From Alloalcanivorax mobilis (GTDB lineage Bacteria; Pseudomonadota; Gammaproteobacteria; Pseudomonadales; Alcanivoracaceae), in the NCBI RefSeq assembly GCF_002864685.1, contig NZ_NMQZ01000015.1, forward strand, positions 1 to 64,000: a DNA stretch of 64,000 bases, written 5' to 3'. Below the pieces are notes generated by a model. It saw nothing but the letters and a program-made list of their open reading frames with translations, was not told the DNA's origin and made no database searches. This document shows, one piece after another, positions 34,442 through 45,000 of the stretch (positions within the stretch are counted from its first letter, which is position 1; each line of letters starts with the position of its first letter). The translations under genes and the position numbers were made by a program.

Positions 34442-35566
34442 CTATAACTTACCCAACGCCGCTTCCAGTTCCGCCACGGTGCGCTCGATATTGCCAAGCT
34501 TGTCGAGGCCGAACAGGCCCACACGGAAGGTCTTGAAACCGTCCGGTTCGTCGCACATCAGCGGCACGCCGGCGGCGGTTTGCAGACCCTGCTGAACGAA
34601 CTTGCTGCCGTTGTGGACGCCGTCGTCGGCGGTGTAGCTGACCACCACGCCGGGCGCTTCGAAGCCTTCGGCGGCGACACTGGGGTAGCCGTGCCGGGCC
34701 AGCAGCGCGCGCACCCGGCCACCCAGTTCGATCTGGTTGGCGCGGGCCACCTCGAAGCCGCCGGCGCGGGTTTCTTCCATGGCGTCGCGGAAGCGCGCCA
34801 GGGCGTCGGTGGGCAGGGTGGCATGGTAGGCGTGGCCACCGTTCTCGTAGGCCTGCATGATGCCCAGCCATTTGCGCAGGTCGATGGCGAAGCTGGTGCT
34901 CTGCGTTTGCTCGATGCGCGCCAGGGCCTGTTCGCCCAGCATCACCAGAGCGCTGCACGGCGAGGCGCTCCAGCCTTTCTGCGGGGCGCTGATCAGAATG
35001 TCCACGCCGCGCGCCTTCATATCCACCCACAGGGCACCGGAGGCAATGCAGTCGAGCACGAACAGACCGCCATGCTCATGCACGGCGTCGGCCACCGCGT
35101 TCAGATAGTCGTCCGGCAGCAGCAGCCCGGAGGCGGTTTCCACATGGGGCGCGAACACCAGATCCGGCTTGTGCTCGTGAATCGCCGCGACCACCTCTTC
35201 AATCGGCGCCGGCGCGAACGGCGACTGCGGCTGATCGGACAGCGGCCGCGCCTTGAGCACGGTTTCCGCAGCGGGGATCGAGCCCATTTCGAAAATCTGG
35301 CTCCAGCGGTAGCTGAACCAGCCGTTGCGGATCACCAGGCACTGTTTGCCGGTGGCGAATTGGCGCGCCACCGCTTCCATGCCGTAGGTGCCGCCGCCGG
35401 GCACCACCACCACGGCGGCGGCGTTGTACGCCTGCTTCAAGGTGGTGGAAATATCCCGCATCACCTGCTGGAAGCTCTGGGACATATGGTTCAGGGAGCG
35501 GTCCGTGAACACCACGGAATACTCCAGCAGGCCATCCGGATCGATTTCGGGCACCAGGGTAGACAC
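34442..35566 (-). CDS. Class V PLP-dependent aminotransferase
   Basis: A 374-residue enzyme of the serine-pyruvate/alanine-glyoxylate aminotransferase group. VPGGGTYGMEAVARQF near residue 58 binds the PLP phosphate, and Asp in FVLDCIASGALWVDM near residue 170 pairs with the PLP ring. Lys in ISAPQKGWSASP near residue 197 is the Schiff-base Lys. Substrates are probably an amino acid and glyoxylate or pyruvate; the exact pair is unclear. I chose the GTG at 35566, which has GGGAG seven bases upstream; a GTG at 35572 would leave no spacing. It diverges from the dehydrogenase gene. Confidence 0.88.
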   Translation of the reverse strand: MSTLVPEIDPDGLLEYSVVFTDRSLNHMSQSFQQVMRDISTTLKQAYNAAAVVVVPGGGTYGMEAVARQFATGKQCLVIRNGWFSYRWSQIFEMGSIPAAETVLKARPLSDQPQSPFAPAPIEEVVAAIHEHKPDLVFAPHVETASGLLLPDDYLNAVADAVHEHGGLFVLDCIASGALWVDMKARGVDILISAPQKGWSASPCSALVMLGEQALARIEQTQSTSFAIDLRKWLGIMQAYENGGHAYHATLPTDALARFRDAMEETRAGGFEVARANQIELGGRVRALLARHGYPSVAAEGFEAPGVVVSYTADDGVHNGSKFVQQGLQTAAGVPLMCDEPDGFKTFRVGLFGLDKLGNIERTVAELEAALGKL

Positions 35567-35613
35567 AAACACTCTCCCGCTTTTATTGGTCGCTGTATGA
35601 AATTTGGAACACC

Positions 35614-35628
35614 GTTATAGAGTATAAC
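35614..35628. promoter_or_regulatory. Dyad GTTATA-N3-TATAAC upstream of the aminotransferase
   Basis: A perfect 6-bp inverted repeat with a 3-bp centre, AT-rich in a GC-rich surrounding, lies 47 bp before the aminotransferase start in the divergent promoter region 35567-35749. It may be an operator or overlap a -10 element. Confidence 0.35.
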
Positions 35629-35749
35629 AGCCCGCCTTGAAACCTCACCGGGGCGGCGCGAGTGGCCAAATCATCGACGCGATCCTCCCTGTTCCATCGG
35701 TGCCGACGCTCCCTACAATGAAACCTCACCCCGATGCCCGGAGCTGCCC

Positions 35750-36697
35750 GTGACCACCCTCAATATCCGTACCCTGACGCTGCCAACCCAATGGCACCTG
35801 GATACCGTCAAGGACCAGGCCGGCACACTGAAGCTGGCGGTCTGGGATCTGAAGGACGCGCCGGCGGGCCTGAGTCCGCAAGAGATCGACGCGGTGGTCT
35901 ACCATCACCCCTCCGGCCGCGCCGGCCTCAAGCGGCTGGCGGCGCTGCCCAATCTGAAACTGATCCAGACCCAATCGACCGGTTACGACGGTTTCGCCGA
36001 GGCCGGCCATGGCGCGGCGGTGGCCAGCGCCTATGGGCTGCACGCCGACGGCACCGCGGAAATGGCGCTGGGCCTGATGCTCACCGCGCAACGGCAACTC
36101 GACCGCTTCGCCCGTGACCAGAGCGCCCACCGCTGGCAACCGCTGGGCTCGCCCGGGCTGGTGGACCGCAAGGTCCTGATGATCGGCGCCGGCGGCATCG
36201 GCGAAGCCATCGCCAAACGGCTGCAGCCGTTCGGTGTGGAACTGACCCGCGTCGGCAGCCGCGCCCGCGACGACCAGCGTGGCCACGTGCACGGCGTGGA
36301 CGAATTGCCGGTGCTGCTGCCAAACGCGGACATCGTGGTGCTGATCACGCCGCTCAACGCCGGCACCCACCATCTGGTCAACCAGGATTTCCTCGCCCGG
36401 CTGCCGGACGGCGCCCTGATCGTCAACGTGGCCCGGGGCCCGGTGGTGGACACCGACGCCCTGCTCGCCGAGACGCAAAGCGGCCGCCTGCGCGCCGCCC
36501 TGGACGTGGTCGACCCGGAACCCCTGCCCGAGGACCACCCGCTGTGGGACGCCCCGGGCGTGTTCATCACCCCCCACGTGGGCGGCCGCTCCGACGCCCT
36601 CAAACCGCGCCTGGCGCGCTTTCTCCGCGAACAGGTGCGGCGCATCGCCAACGGCGAGGAATTGCAGAATCTGGTTTATGGGGGCAAAGGAAGTTGA
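35750..36697 (+). CDS. D-2-hydroxyacid dehydrogenase family protein
   Basis: A 315-residue NAD(P)-dependent dehydrogenase. The nucleotide site is GAGGIGEAIAKRL near residue 145, followed by SRAR, which suggests NADPH. Catalytic Arg (NVARGPVVDTDAL), Glu (DVVDPEPLPEDHPLW) and His (FITPHVGG) are at residues 228-280 as in the family. It reduces a 2-keto acid such as glyoxylate or hydroxypyruvate, which would fit the divergent aminotransferase. The start is GTG, with GGAG six bases before. Its stop codon lies inside the first heptamer of a repeat array. Confidence 0.9.
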   Translation: MTTLNIRTLTLPTQWHLDTVKDQAGTLKLAVWDLKDAPAGLSPQEIDAVVYHHPSGRAGLKRLAALPNLKLIQTQSTGYDGFAEAGHGAAVASAYGLHADGTAEMALGLMLTAQRQLDRFARDQSAHRWQPLGSPGLVDRKVLMIGAGGIGEAIAKRLQPFGVELTRVGSRARDDQRGHVHGVDELPVLLPNADIVVLITPLNAGTHHLVNQDFLARLPDGALIVNVARGPVVDTDALLAETQSGRLRAALDVVDPEPLPEDHPLWDAPGVFITPHVGGRSDALKPRLARFLREQVRRIANGEELQNLVYGGKGS

Positions 36698-36910
36698 AGG
36701 TTAAAAGTGTGTAAGTTGAAAGTTAAAAGTTAAAAGTTAAAAGCGCGTCAGGGCTATTCGCCGAACGAAAAAGGCCCTGCCCGCGACCCTGACAAAACAC
36801 TCCTTGCCACCAGAAAGCACTCGCCCTATCGGCGGAGCCGCTTTCAACTTTCAACTTTCAACTTTCAACTTTCAACTTTCAACTTTCAACTTTTAACTTT
36901 TAACTTTTAA
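36691..36910. repeat. Inverted pair of AT-rich heptamer arrays (AAGTTAA / CTTTCAA)
   Basis: AAGTTGA/AAGTTAA units (36691-36740, interrupted by 15 bp) face ten CTTTCAA or CTTTTAA units (36841-36910) across 100 bp. This fills the gap between two convergent genes, the hydroxyacid dehydrogenase and the acyl-CoA ligase. It is strikingly AT-rich against the surrounding DNA. Confidence 0.85.
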
Positions 36911-36923
36911 CTTTCCACCCTTC

Positions 36924-38639
36924 TTACTTCCCCAGCTCGGCAACAATCGCCGCGCGCAGTTTGTACTTTTCGATCTTGTTGGTGGGGGTGCGGGGAATGT
37001 CGTCGACGATGCGGAAGTGGCGTGGGCGCATGTATTTGGGCATGGTTTGCGCGGCGTAATCGTGTAGGGCCTGTTCGCTCAGGCTGGCGCCCTCTTCGGC
37101 GGTCACGCAGACCACGATGTCGTCCTCGTCGCCCTCTTCGCCGGGGATCGCGAAGGCCGCCGCCAGCGCCACCGAGGGGTGTTGGTGCAGCAGGTCCTCG
37201 ACCTGGAACGACGACAGATTCTCGCCGCGCACGCGGATGCGGTCGCCGAGCCGGTCGATGAAGGCGAACTGGCCGTCTTGGTGCTGCACCGCCGCGTCGC
37301 CGGTGTGAAACCACAGGTTCTTCCAGGCCTTGACCGTGGCCTCCGGTTTGCCCAGATATTCCTGCATGATCAGCGCCGGCAGCTTGGGGCGCACCGCCAG
37401 GTGGCCGGGCTGTCCGGCCGCGCAGCGGCTGTCGTGCTCGTCGAGCACGGCCACTTCGAAGAACGGCGAGGGCTGGCCCATCAAGCGCTTAACGCTGGCC
37501 TGTTCACCGCTCACCACCGGCGTGCCGGAATTCTGGGCCAGCGCGATGATCTCGGCGTGGGAACGGCCCCGGTACAGCTCCGGCGGCGTGCCCTCTCCCT
37601 GCCGGGTCTGTTCGATGACGATGGCCAGCGGCGCGCCGGATTCGGTTTGCCCGAAACCGGCGGTGACGAAGTCGAAGCCGAAACGTTTGGCCACCGCCGC
37701 GTGGTGCTCCGGCAAAGGCTGCATGTGCACCTTGTTGAGGGTGTTGTGTCGGTCCTCGGGGGTTTCCGGAGCTTTGGTCAGCCAGGGGATCATCACGTCC
37801 AGCAGGATCGCCCGGGTGGCGCCACGGCGGGCGATGCGCTCCCAGAACGCCGACGGGCTGAAGCGATTCCACACCGCCACTTCGCAGCCCACCCAGGCGG
37901 CGCGCACCACGTTGGCGATGGCGCCGCCCACGTGGTACATGGGCAGGTCGTTGTAGATCACGTCGTCGCCGGTCAGCGCCAGGCGCAGGTTGTAGGTGTA
38001 TTGGGCCATCCAGCGGTGCGGCTGCACCACGCCCTTGGCCGGGCCGGTGGTGCCCGAGGTATAGATCACGTTGGCCGGGTCGTGGTAGGCCACCGTCACC
38101 GCCGGCCGCCGGGCCGGCGCGGTAAGCGCGGCCCAGCCCAGGGCCGCGAAGCGCGGGTCCACCGGGTCGCATCGCGGCGTGTGATCGTGGGCCCCTTCGG
38201 GCGCCTGGTAGACGCACACCGCCGGTAGCCGTTGCAGATCGCCGGCCACCGCGTTGAGCGCGCCGAGCAGGGCCGGGTCGGTGATGACCAGGTTCGGCCC
38301 GGTGTCGTTGAGCTGGTAAGAGAGCAGCCGGCCCTGGTAGCTGAAGTTGATCGGGCAGTAGACCGCGCCGGCCTTCCAGATGGCGAACATGGCCAGGGCG
38401 CTGACCATCGGGTTGAAGGTGAACACGCTGACCCGATCACCCTGGCCAATGCCGTGGGCGGCCAGATTGCCGGCGATGTGATCGGTGCGCGCGGCGAAGT
38501 CGGCGTAAGTGAGCGCCACGTCGTCTTCACCGTAATAGAAAAATACCCGCTCGCCGGCTTGCGCCGCCCAGTGATCGAGCCGCTCGACGGCCAGTTCGCC
38601 CTCGGCGCGCAGCCGCTGCGTCAGTTCCGCTTCAGTCAT
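36924..38639 (-). CDS. Acyl-CoA ligase (CaiC-like AMP-forming)
   Basis: A 571-residue ANL-superfamily ligase. ATP loop IYTSGTTGPAKGVVQP near residue 185; GFGQTESGAP near residue 325; HTGDAAVQHQDG near residue 435, and RIRVRGENLSSFQVEDLL near residue 455. The C-terminal catalytic Lys lies in TPTNKIEKYKLR near residue 560. It resembles crotonobetaine/carnitine-CoA ligases. I start at the ATG at 38639, with GAGGAGG eight bases before it; an ATG at 38666 overlaps the carboxylase stop but has no such site. Third gene after two acyl-CoA carboxylases, so it probably makes their substrate. Confidence 0.9.
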   Translation of the reverse strand: MTEAELTQRLRAEGELAVERLDHWAAQAGERVFFYYGEDDVALTYADFAARTDHIAGNLAAHGIGQGDRVSVFTFNPMVSALAMFAIWKAGAVYCPINFSYQGRLLSYQLNDTGPNLVITDPALLGALNAVAGDLQRLPAVCVYQAPEGAHDHTPRCDPVDPRFAALGWAALTAPARRPAVTVAYHDPANVIYTSGTTGPAKGVVQPHRWMAQYTYNLRLALTGDDVIYNDLPMYHVGGAIANVVRAAWVGCEVAVWNRFSPSAFWERIARRGATRAILLDVMIPWLTKAPETPEDRHNTLNKVHMQPLPEHHAAVAKRFGFDFVTAGFGQTESGAPLAIVIEQTRQGEGTPPELYRGRSHAEIIALAQNSGTPVVSGEQASVKRLMGQPSPFFEVAVLDEHDSRCAAGQPGHLAVRPKLPALIMQEYLGKPEATVKAWKNLWFHTGDAAVQHQDGQFAFIDRLGDRIRVRGENLSSFQVEDLLHQHPSVALAAAFAIPGEEGDEDDIVVCVTAEEGASLSEQALHDYAAQTMPKYMRPRHFRIVDDIPRTPTNKIEKYKLRAAIVAELGK

Positions 38640-38662
38640 CCGTGTTGCCTCCTCACTGGCGT

Positions 38663-41600
38663 TCATGGCCGGCCACCAAAGGCCGGCGGACCGACCAGTT
38701 CCGGCAGCCGCCGGTAGGCGTCGCGAACCCATTCGCACAGCAAGGCGCGGCTGTCGCGCGGGTCGATCAGATCCTGAACGCCAAAATGCTCGGCGGTGCG
38801 GAACGGCGACGACAACGCCTGAAGCTCGGCGGCGATCTGCGATACCTTGGCCTGCGGATCGTCGCTGGCCTCGATCTCGGCGCGGAAAGCGGCCTCAATG
38901 CCACCCCGGGCGGGCAGCGACCCCCAGTCTCCGGAGGGCCAGGACCAACTGCGGCTGGCGCGGTGCCGGTTGATGATGCCGGCGCCGCCCACGCCGTAGA
39001 CCCGGCGCAGAATGATCTCGGCTTGCGGCACGCGCGATTGGTAGACGGCGGCGATCGCCCTGGCGCCGGCGCGAATCGTGGCCCGGCTTTCCGCCACCGA
39101 GCCGATGTTCACCCCGGCCTGGTCGGTGAGACTGACGATCGGCAGATGAAAGGTCTCGCACAGATCCACCAGGCGACCTACCGCCTGGGCGCCCTCCACC
39201 GACATGGCCGCGCCTTTCATGGGGTCGGTGGTGATCACGCCCACCGGGTGGCCATCAAGACGGGCCAGCGCGGTGACGGTGCTGTCACCGTACTCCGCGT
39301 AGGGGAACACCGAACCGGTGTCGAAGATCGCCTCCAGGATCGGGGCGATGGCGTAAGGTCGACGTTGATTTCGCGGCACCGCGTTCAAGAGCGTTTCTTC
39401 CCGGCGATCCACCGGGTCTTCACAGGCGCTCACCGGTGGGGTCTCGAATACGCTGCCGGGCAGGTAGCTGAAGAAGCCGCGGATGGCGGCGAACGCCGCT
39501 CTTTCGTCGGGCACGATCCGCTCTATGGAGCCATTGTTACGATGCACGGCGGCGCCGCCGAGCTGCTCTTTGCTCAGGTCTTCGCCAGTGCCACCGCGCA
39601 CCACCGGAGGCCCCGCCGTGAACAGCTGGCCAAGGCCTTCCACCAGCACCGCGAAGTGCGACATGACCAACCGCGCCGCGCCGAGCCCCACGGTCGGCCC
39701 GAGCCCCGCCGCGACCACCGGCACCAGGGAAAGGTTGTCGACCACCGCGTCCCAGCCCGGGTTGACGGGCACATAAGTGAAGCCGGATTCGCGCACCATT
39801 TTCACGCTGCCGCCGCCGCTGGCGCCGTCCAGCAAACGCACCATCGGCAAGCGCATCTCGCGGGCATAACGTTCGGCGAAGATCTGTTTGTTGTGGATGG
39901 CGGCGTCGCCGGAGCCGCCGCGAATGGTAAAGTCATCCACGCCGAGCACCACCCGGCGCCCGTCGATGCGCGCGGTGCCCGCGATAAAATTGGCGGGCAA
40001 GATGTCCACCACCTGGCCGCTTTCGTCATAGCGGGCGAAGCCGGTCAACGCGCCGATTTCACCGAAACTGCCCGGGTCCGAGAGGGCCTCCACCCGCTCG
40101 CGGGCGGTGAGTTTTCCCGCCGCGCGTTGCCGCTCGACTTTCGCCGGCTCGCCCATCTCCGCCGCCCGTTCGCGGCGTCGGGCAATTTCCGCCACTTCCG
40201 CTGTCCAGTCCTGGTCGTCTGGCGCCTTCACTGCGCCATCGGCTGTTTCAATGTGCTGCGCGGGGACGCCATAGGCAAACACGGCGCCTTCGTCGACGGT
40301 GTCGCCGACCACGGCGATCACCGCATCAACACGCATTGATTGCGAGGCGCGCACCGGGTGTTCCATCTTCATGGATTCCACCACGGCGATGGTGGCGCCG
40401 GCGGCAACGACATCGCCGGGGGCGACCTCGATCTGCACCACCACACCGCTCATCGCCACCAATACAGCGCTGGCGCCCTCCGGAATGGTCTGTTCATGGC
40501 GCTCATCGGTGGTGTCGTTGGTCCGCGCCGCCGTACCGTTGCCCGGCCGTTGGTGAGCGAGCAGATCTGGCAAATGCGCATTGATGAAGTCGGTATCAAA
40601 ATGCCCGCCGACAAAATCCGTGTCGGTGACGATGGCGTGGGCAAGATCCAGGTTGGTGGCGACGCCGCCGACATCAAACTCGGCCAGCGCCGAGGCGGTA
40701 CGCCGCGCGGCGCTGACGAAATCGCCGGCGTGGCCGATCACCTTGGCGATCAGCGAATCGTAGCGAGGGCTGACCCGGTAACCGGCGTAGCCATAAGTGT
40801 CCACGCGCACGCCAGGCCCGGAGGGCGGGGCGAACGATTCCATCACGCCGCTGCTCGGGCGCGGCGCGCCGTCGGCGTCCAGCGATTCCAGATTGATGCG
40901 CGCCTGGATGGCGAAACCGCGCAATACCGGAGGCTCGGCCAGCCCCACTCCCGCCAGGCTGGCGCCGGCGGCGATGCGCAACTGGGTGGCCACCAGATCA
41001 ACGCCGGTGACCTGCTCGGTGACGGTGTGCTCCACCTGCAGCCGTGGGTTGGCTTCCATAAAGAAGAAGTCGTCGCCATCGACCAGGAATTCGAAGGTGC
41101 CCAGGCCCCGGTAGGCGAGCGCCGCCGCCAGCCGCATCGCGGCGTCGACAATGCGCGCGCGCAGGGCGTCATCCAGGGTCGGGCTGGGCGCCACTTCAAT
41201 CAGCTTCTGATGGCGGCGCTGAATGCTGCAGTCCCGTTCGCCCAGGTGCTGCACGGCGTGGCCATCGCCGACCACCTGGATCTCGATGTGGCGGGGCCGG
41301 CGCGCCAGCCGCTCCACGTACAGGGCGTCGTTGCCGAACGCCGCGCGCGCTTCCGAACCACAGCGCTCGAACGCCTCGGCAAGATCGTGCGGATCGGTGA
41401 CCGCGCGCATGCCACGCCCACCGCCGCCGGCCAGGGCCGTGAGCATCACCGCGCCGTGTTCGTCGGCGAACGTCCGCGCCTGTGCCAGGGTGGTGGGGCC
41501 GTCGGTGCCGGGCAGCACCGGCACCCCCCGCGCCACCGCGAAGGCGCGGGCGCGCGCTTTGTCGCCCAGCATTTCCAGGGTTTCCGGGGCCGGCCCGATG

Positions 41601-41947
41601 AACACCAGCCCGGCCCGCTCACAGCCGCGCGCCAGTTCCGCGTTTTCACTGAGAAAACCATAGCCGGGATGCACCGCCGTGCAGCCAGAGACGATGGCCG
41701 CGTCGATGATCGCCGCCACGTCCAGGTAGGCGGCCACGCCTTCGCCGGGCAAGGTTTGCGCCCGGTCAGCGCGGCGCACGTGCAAGGAATCGCGGTCGTC
41801 CTCGGGGTACACCGCCACCGCCTGGCCGCCGGTTTCATGCACCGCGCGGATCACCCGCAGGGCGATCTCGCCCCGGTTGGCCACCAGCACGCGCGGCCCT
41901 GGTGGCGGCGCCGCGTTAGCGCCGTTCGCCGTTGTTGTTGTCTGCAT
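38663..41947 (-). CDS. Single-chain biotin-dependent acyl-CoA carboxylase 1
   Basis: A 1094-residue fusion. Residues 18-460 are biotin carboxylase, with FFMEANPRLQVEHTVTE near 300. The biotinyl domain carries ESMKMEH with biotin Lys 527. Residues 590-1090 are the carboxyltransferase (GVNIGSVAESRATIRAG, then YGVGGAGIINRHR). This one-polypeptide plan is that of long-chain acyl-CoA carboxylases (LCC) studied in Mycobacterium and Rhodopseudomonas. It would carboxylate an acyl-CoA at the alpha carbon using ATP and bicarbonate. Oddity: the ATP-grasp segment reads MLTALAGGGGRGMR, with Thr 170 where the family has Lys. It lies 64 bp after its paralogue. Confidence 0.9.
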   Translation of the reverse strand: MQTTTTANGANAAPPPGPRVLVANRGEIALRVIRAVHETGGQAVAVYPEDDRDSLHVRRADRAQTLPGEGVAAYLDVAAIIDAAIVSGCTAVHPGYGFLSENAELARGCERAGLVFIGPAPETLEMLGDKARARAFAVARGVPVLPGTDGPTTLAQARTFADEHGAVMLTALAGGGGRGMRAVTDPHDLAEAFERCGSEARAAFGNDALYVERLARRPRHIEIQVVGDGHAVQHLGERDCSIQRRHQKLIEVAPSPTLDDALRARIVDAAMRLAAALAYRGLGTFEFLVDGDDFFFMEANPRLQVEHTVTEQVTGVDLVATQLRIAAGASLAGVGLAEPPVLRGFAIQARINLESLDADGAPRPSSGVMESFAPPSGPGVRVDTYGYAGYRVSPRYDSLIAKVIGHAGDFVSAARRTASALAEFDVGGVATNLDLAHAIVTDTDFVGGHFDTDFINAHLPDLLAHQRPGNGTAARTNDTTDERHEQTIPEGASAVLVAMSGVVVQIEVAPGDVVAAGATIAVVESMKMEHPVRASQSMRVDAVIAVVGDTVDEGAVFAYGVPAQHIETADGAVKAPDDQDWTAEVAEIARRRERAAEMGEPAKVERQRAAGKLTARERVEALSDPGSFGEIGALTGFARYDESGQVVDILPANFIAGTARIDGRRVVLGVDDFTIRGGSGDAAIHNKQIFAERYAREMRLPMVRLLDGASGGGSVKMVRESGFTYVPVNPGWDAVVDNLSLVPVVAAGLGPTVGLGAARLVMSHFAVLVEGLGQLFTAGPPVVRGGTGEDLSKEQLGGAAVHRNNGSIERIVPDERAAFAAIRGFFSYLPGSVFETPPVSACEDPVDRREETLLNAVPRNQRRPYAIAPILEAIFDTGSVFPYAEYGDSTVTALARLDGHPVGVITTDPMKGAAMSVEGAQAVGRLVDLCETFHLPIVSLTDQAGVNIGSVAESRATIRAGARAIAAVYQSRVPQAEIILRRVYGVGGAGIINRHRASRSWSWPSGDWGSLPARGGIEAAFRAEIEASDDPQAKVSQIAAELQALSSPFRTAEHFGVQDLIDPRDSRALLCEWVRDAYRRLPELVGPPAFGGRP

Positions 41948-42011
41948 CGATTCCGTCCTGTCCGTTGTGTTTGTTGTTCATCGGTCTGGCCGGCTCGCGG
42001 TACGCCGCGTT

Positions 42012-45000
42012 TTACCAGGTATCGATCATCGGCCGTCGCTTGCCACCGATGGGCTCCTTGCCGCCCTGTGGCGCGGCGCGCAAGCCGCGCATTACCCAAG
42101 CGCGGGAATCCGCCGGGTCGATCACCGCGTCGATCTCCAGGGCGGCGGCCATGCTCAATGCCTCGCCGCGCTCGTAGAGCTTGCCCACCAGTTGCTGGAA
42201 CAGTGCCTCTTTTTGCTCCGGCGTTTCCTGGGCCTCCAACTCCTTGCGGTAGGCCAGGTTGACCGCGCCTTCCAGGCCCATGCCGCCGAATTCACCGCTC
42301 GGCCAGGACGCGCAGAAGAACGGCGCGTGGAAGGAGCCGCCGGCCATGCCCTGGGCCCCGAGGCCGTAGCCCTTGCGGGTGACCAGGGAAAACAGCGGCA
42401 CGGTGAGGCTGGCGGCGGTGACGAACATGCGGCAGGTGTGGCGCACCATGGCGGTCTCTTCCTCGCTGGGACCGACCATGAAACCGGGGGTGTCGCAGAA
42501 GCTCACCATCGGCACGTTGAAAGCATCACAGAGCTGCATGAAGCGCGAGGCTTTGTCGGCGCCGGGGGCGTCGATGGCGCCGCCCAGCACTTTCGGGTCG
42601 TTGGCGATCAGCCCCAGGGGCCGACCCTCGACACGGATAAAGGCGGTGATCATGCCCGGCGCGAAATCCGGGCGCAGCTCCACCACCGAGTCGTGATCGG
42701 CGAACACCTTGATCAGATGGCGCATGTCGTAGGCGTGCAGGCGGTTTTCCGGCACCGCGCGGCGCAACCAGCGCTGATCCTCGCAGCGCCAATCGGTGAC
42801 GGTGCCCTGGAAATAACCCATCAGTTTGCGCGCCAGGGCGGCGCCTTCCTGCTCGTCCTTGACCACGCAATCGATCACGCCGTTGGCACGCTGCACGGAC
42901 ACCGGGCCCACCTGTTCGGGCTTGAACACGCCCAGTCCGCCGCCTTCGATCATCGCCGGGCCGGCCATGCCGATGCAGGCGTTCTCGGTGGCGATCATCA
43001 GATCGCTGCAGCCGGCGAACACCGCGTTGCCGGCGAAACAACGGCCGGATACCACGGCGATGCGCGGCACCAGGCCGCTGAGGCGGGCGTATTGAAGAAA
43101 GCTGGGGCCGTCCAGGCCGGCCACCTTGGTGGCGTTGTCGGTGTCGCCGGGGCGACCACCGCCGCCCTCGGCGAAGAAGATCACCGGCAGTTTCTGGTGT
43201 TCGGCGGTTTCCAGAATGCGGTCGGTCTTCTTGTGGTTCATGGTGCCCTGGGTGCCGGCCAGCACGGTGTAATCGTAAGCGAGCACGGCGCAGCGGCTTG
43301 TGCTGTCGTCAAACAGGTCGCCATTGACCGAGCCGATGCCGACGATCAGGCCGTCCGCGGGTGTGTTTTTGATCAGATCGTCGACTTCGCGGCGGGCCCG
43401 CTGGGCGGCGATGGTGAAGCCGCCGTATTCGATAAAGCTGTCTTCGTCGACCACCGCCGCCACGTTCTCGCGGGCGGTGCGCTGGGCGGTCTTGCGGCGC
43501 TTGGCCACCGCCTCGGGGCGGTTTTCGTCGCGCAGCAGCGCGTCGCGGGCGCGCATTTTGGCCAGATCCGGGCGGATATAATCCAGATCGATCTCTTCCT
43601 CTTCGTCGCTGTCGTCGTCGGCAACGTCGCCCGGTTCGACAAACAACAGCGGGTCGCCACCGGCGATGGCCTCGCCCAGGGCGAACACCACCTGACGCAC
43701 GGTGCCGCTCACCGAGGCGTTGACCTGATGCTGCATTTTCATCGCTTCCACGAACGCCACCGGCTGGCCGGCGCGCACGCTGTCGCCCTCACCCACCAGC
43801 AGTTCCACCACCACGCCCTGCATCGGCGTGGTCACCGGCTCGGTGCCGGCGGGCGCTTTGCGCGTGGCGCTTTGCGCTTGCCCGGCGCCGTCATCCTGGT
43901 CACCGAAGTGCAGCGCCCGATGCTCGCCTACGCCCACCAATTGCGCCATGTGATCGTCGACGAAGCGGGTGTAAATATCGTTGTCGCGCACTTCGTCGCG
44001 ACGCAACAGGTTTTGCAGAAAGCCGATGTTGGTGTCCACGCCGGCAACGCGGAACTGGCACAGGGCGCGGTAGCCACGGCGTACGGTGGCGGCGTAGTCG
44101 CCACGGCCGTGCACGATCAGCTTGGCGAGCAGGGAGTCGTAATGGGGGCTGGTGCGGTAGCCGCGATACCCGAAGGTGTCCACCCGCAGGCCGGGGCCGG
44201 TGGGCGGCTCGAAGGTGGCCAGGGTGCCGCCGGCGGGACGCGCCTCGCCGCTGGCGTCCATGGTTTCCATGTTGACGCGCAACTGCATGGCGTAGCCCTG
44301 CGGCGCGGGAATGGCGTTGCGGCTCAGGCCCAGGTCCTCAAGGCGGGCGCCGCCGGCCACCTTCAACTGCGCCTGCACCAGATCAACGCCGGTGATCTCC
44401 TCGGTGACGGTGTGTTCGACCTGAAGGCGGGGGTTCGCTTCGATAAAGGCGAAACGGGCTTCGTCGGCGTCAACCAGGAATTCGAAGGTGCCCAGGCTGC
44501 GGTATTGCACCCGCTCGGCCAGGTTCAGCGCGGCGTCCAGCAATTGCTGGCGCATGCCGGAAGAGAGCGTCGGGCTGGGCGCTACTTCCACCAGTTTCTG
44601 GTTGCGCCGCTGCAGGCTGCATTCGCGCTCCCACAGGTGGATCGGCTGGTCGCCGCCGTCGCCCAGCACCTGCACTTCGATGTGCCGGGCGCGGGCCATG
44701 AAGCGCTCTACGTAAAGAGTATCGTTGCCGAACGCCGCGGCGGCCTCGGCCTGGCAGCGTTTGAACGCCTCGGCCAGATCATCGCCAGGGCCGACGATGC
44801 GCATGCCGCGCCCACCGCCACCGGCGATCGCCTTGACGATCACGGTGACGTCGGCGCCCAGGCTGTCGCGAAAGGCCCGCGCCTGTTCCAGGCTGGTGGC
44901 GCCGTTGGTGCCGGGCACCACCGGCACCTGGCAACTGATCGCCAGTTCCCGGGCGCGGGCCTTGTCACCCAGCAGCCCGAGCACTTCCGCGGAAGGCCCC

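Noticed and set aside
36691..36910. AT-rich island as horizontally acquired DNA
   Set aside because: The AT content comes wholly from the AAGTTAA/CTTTCAA heptamers; flanking genes have normal composition.
38642..40339. A 565-codon plus-strand frame opposite carboxylase 1 and similar long frames opposite other genes (47594-49819, 53885-55831, 26320-28131)
   Set aside because: All lie antisense to genes with intact motifs; low-complexity composition and no ribosome sites.
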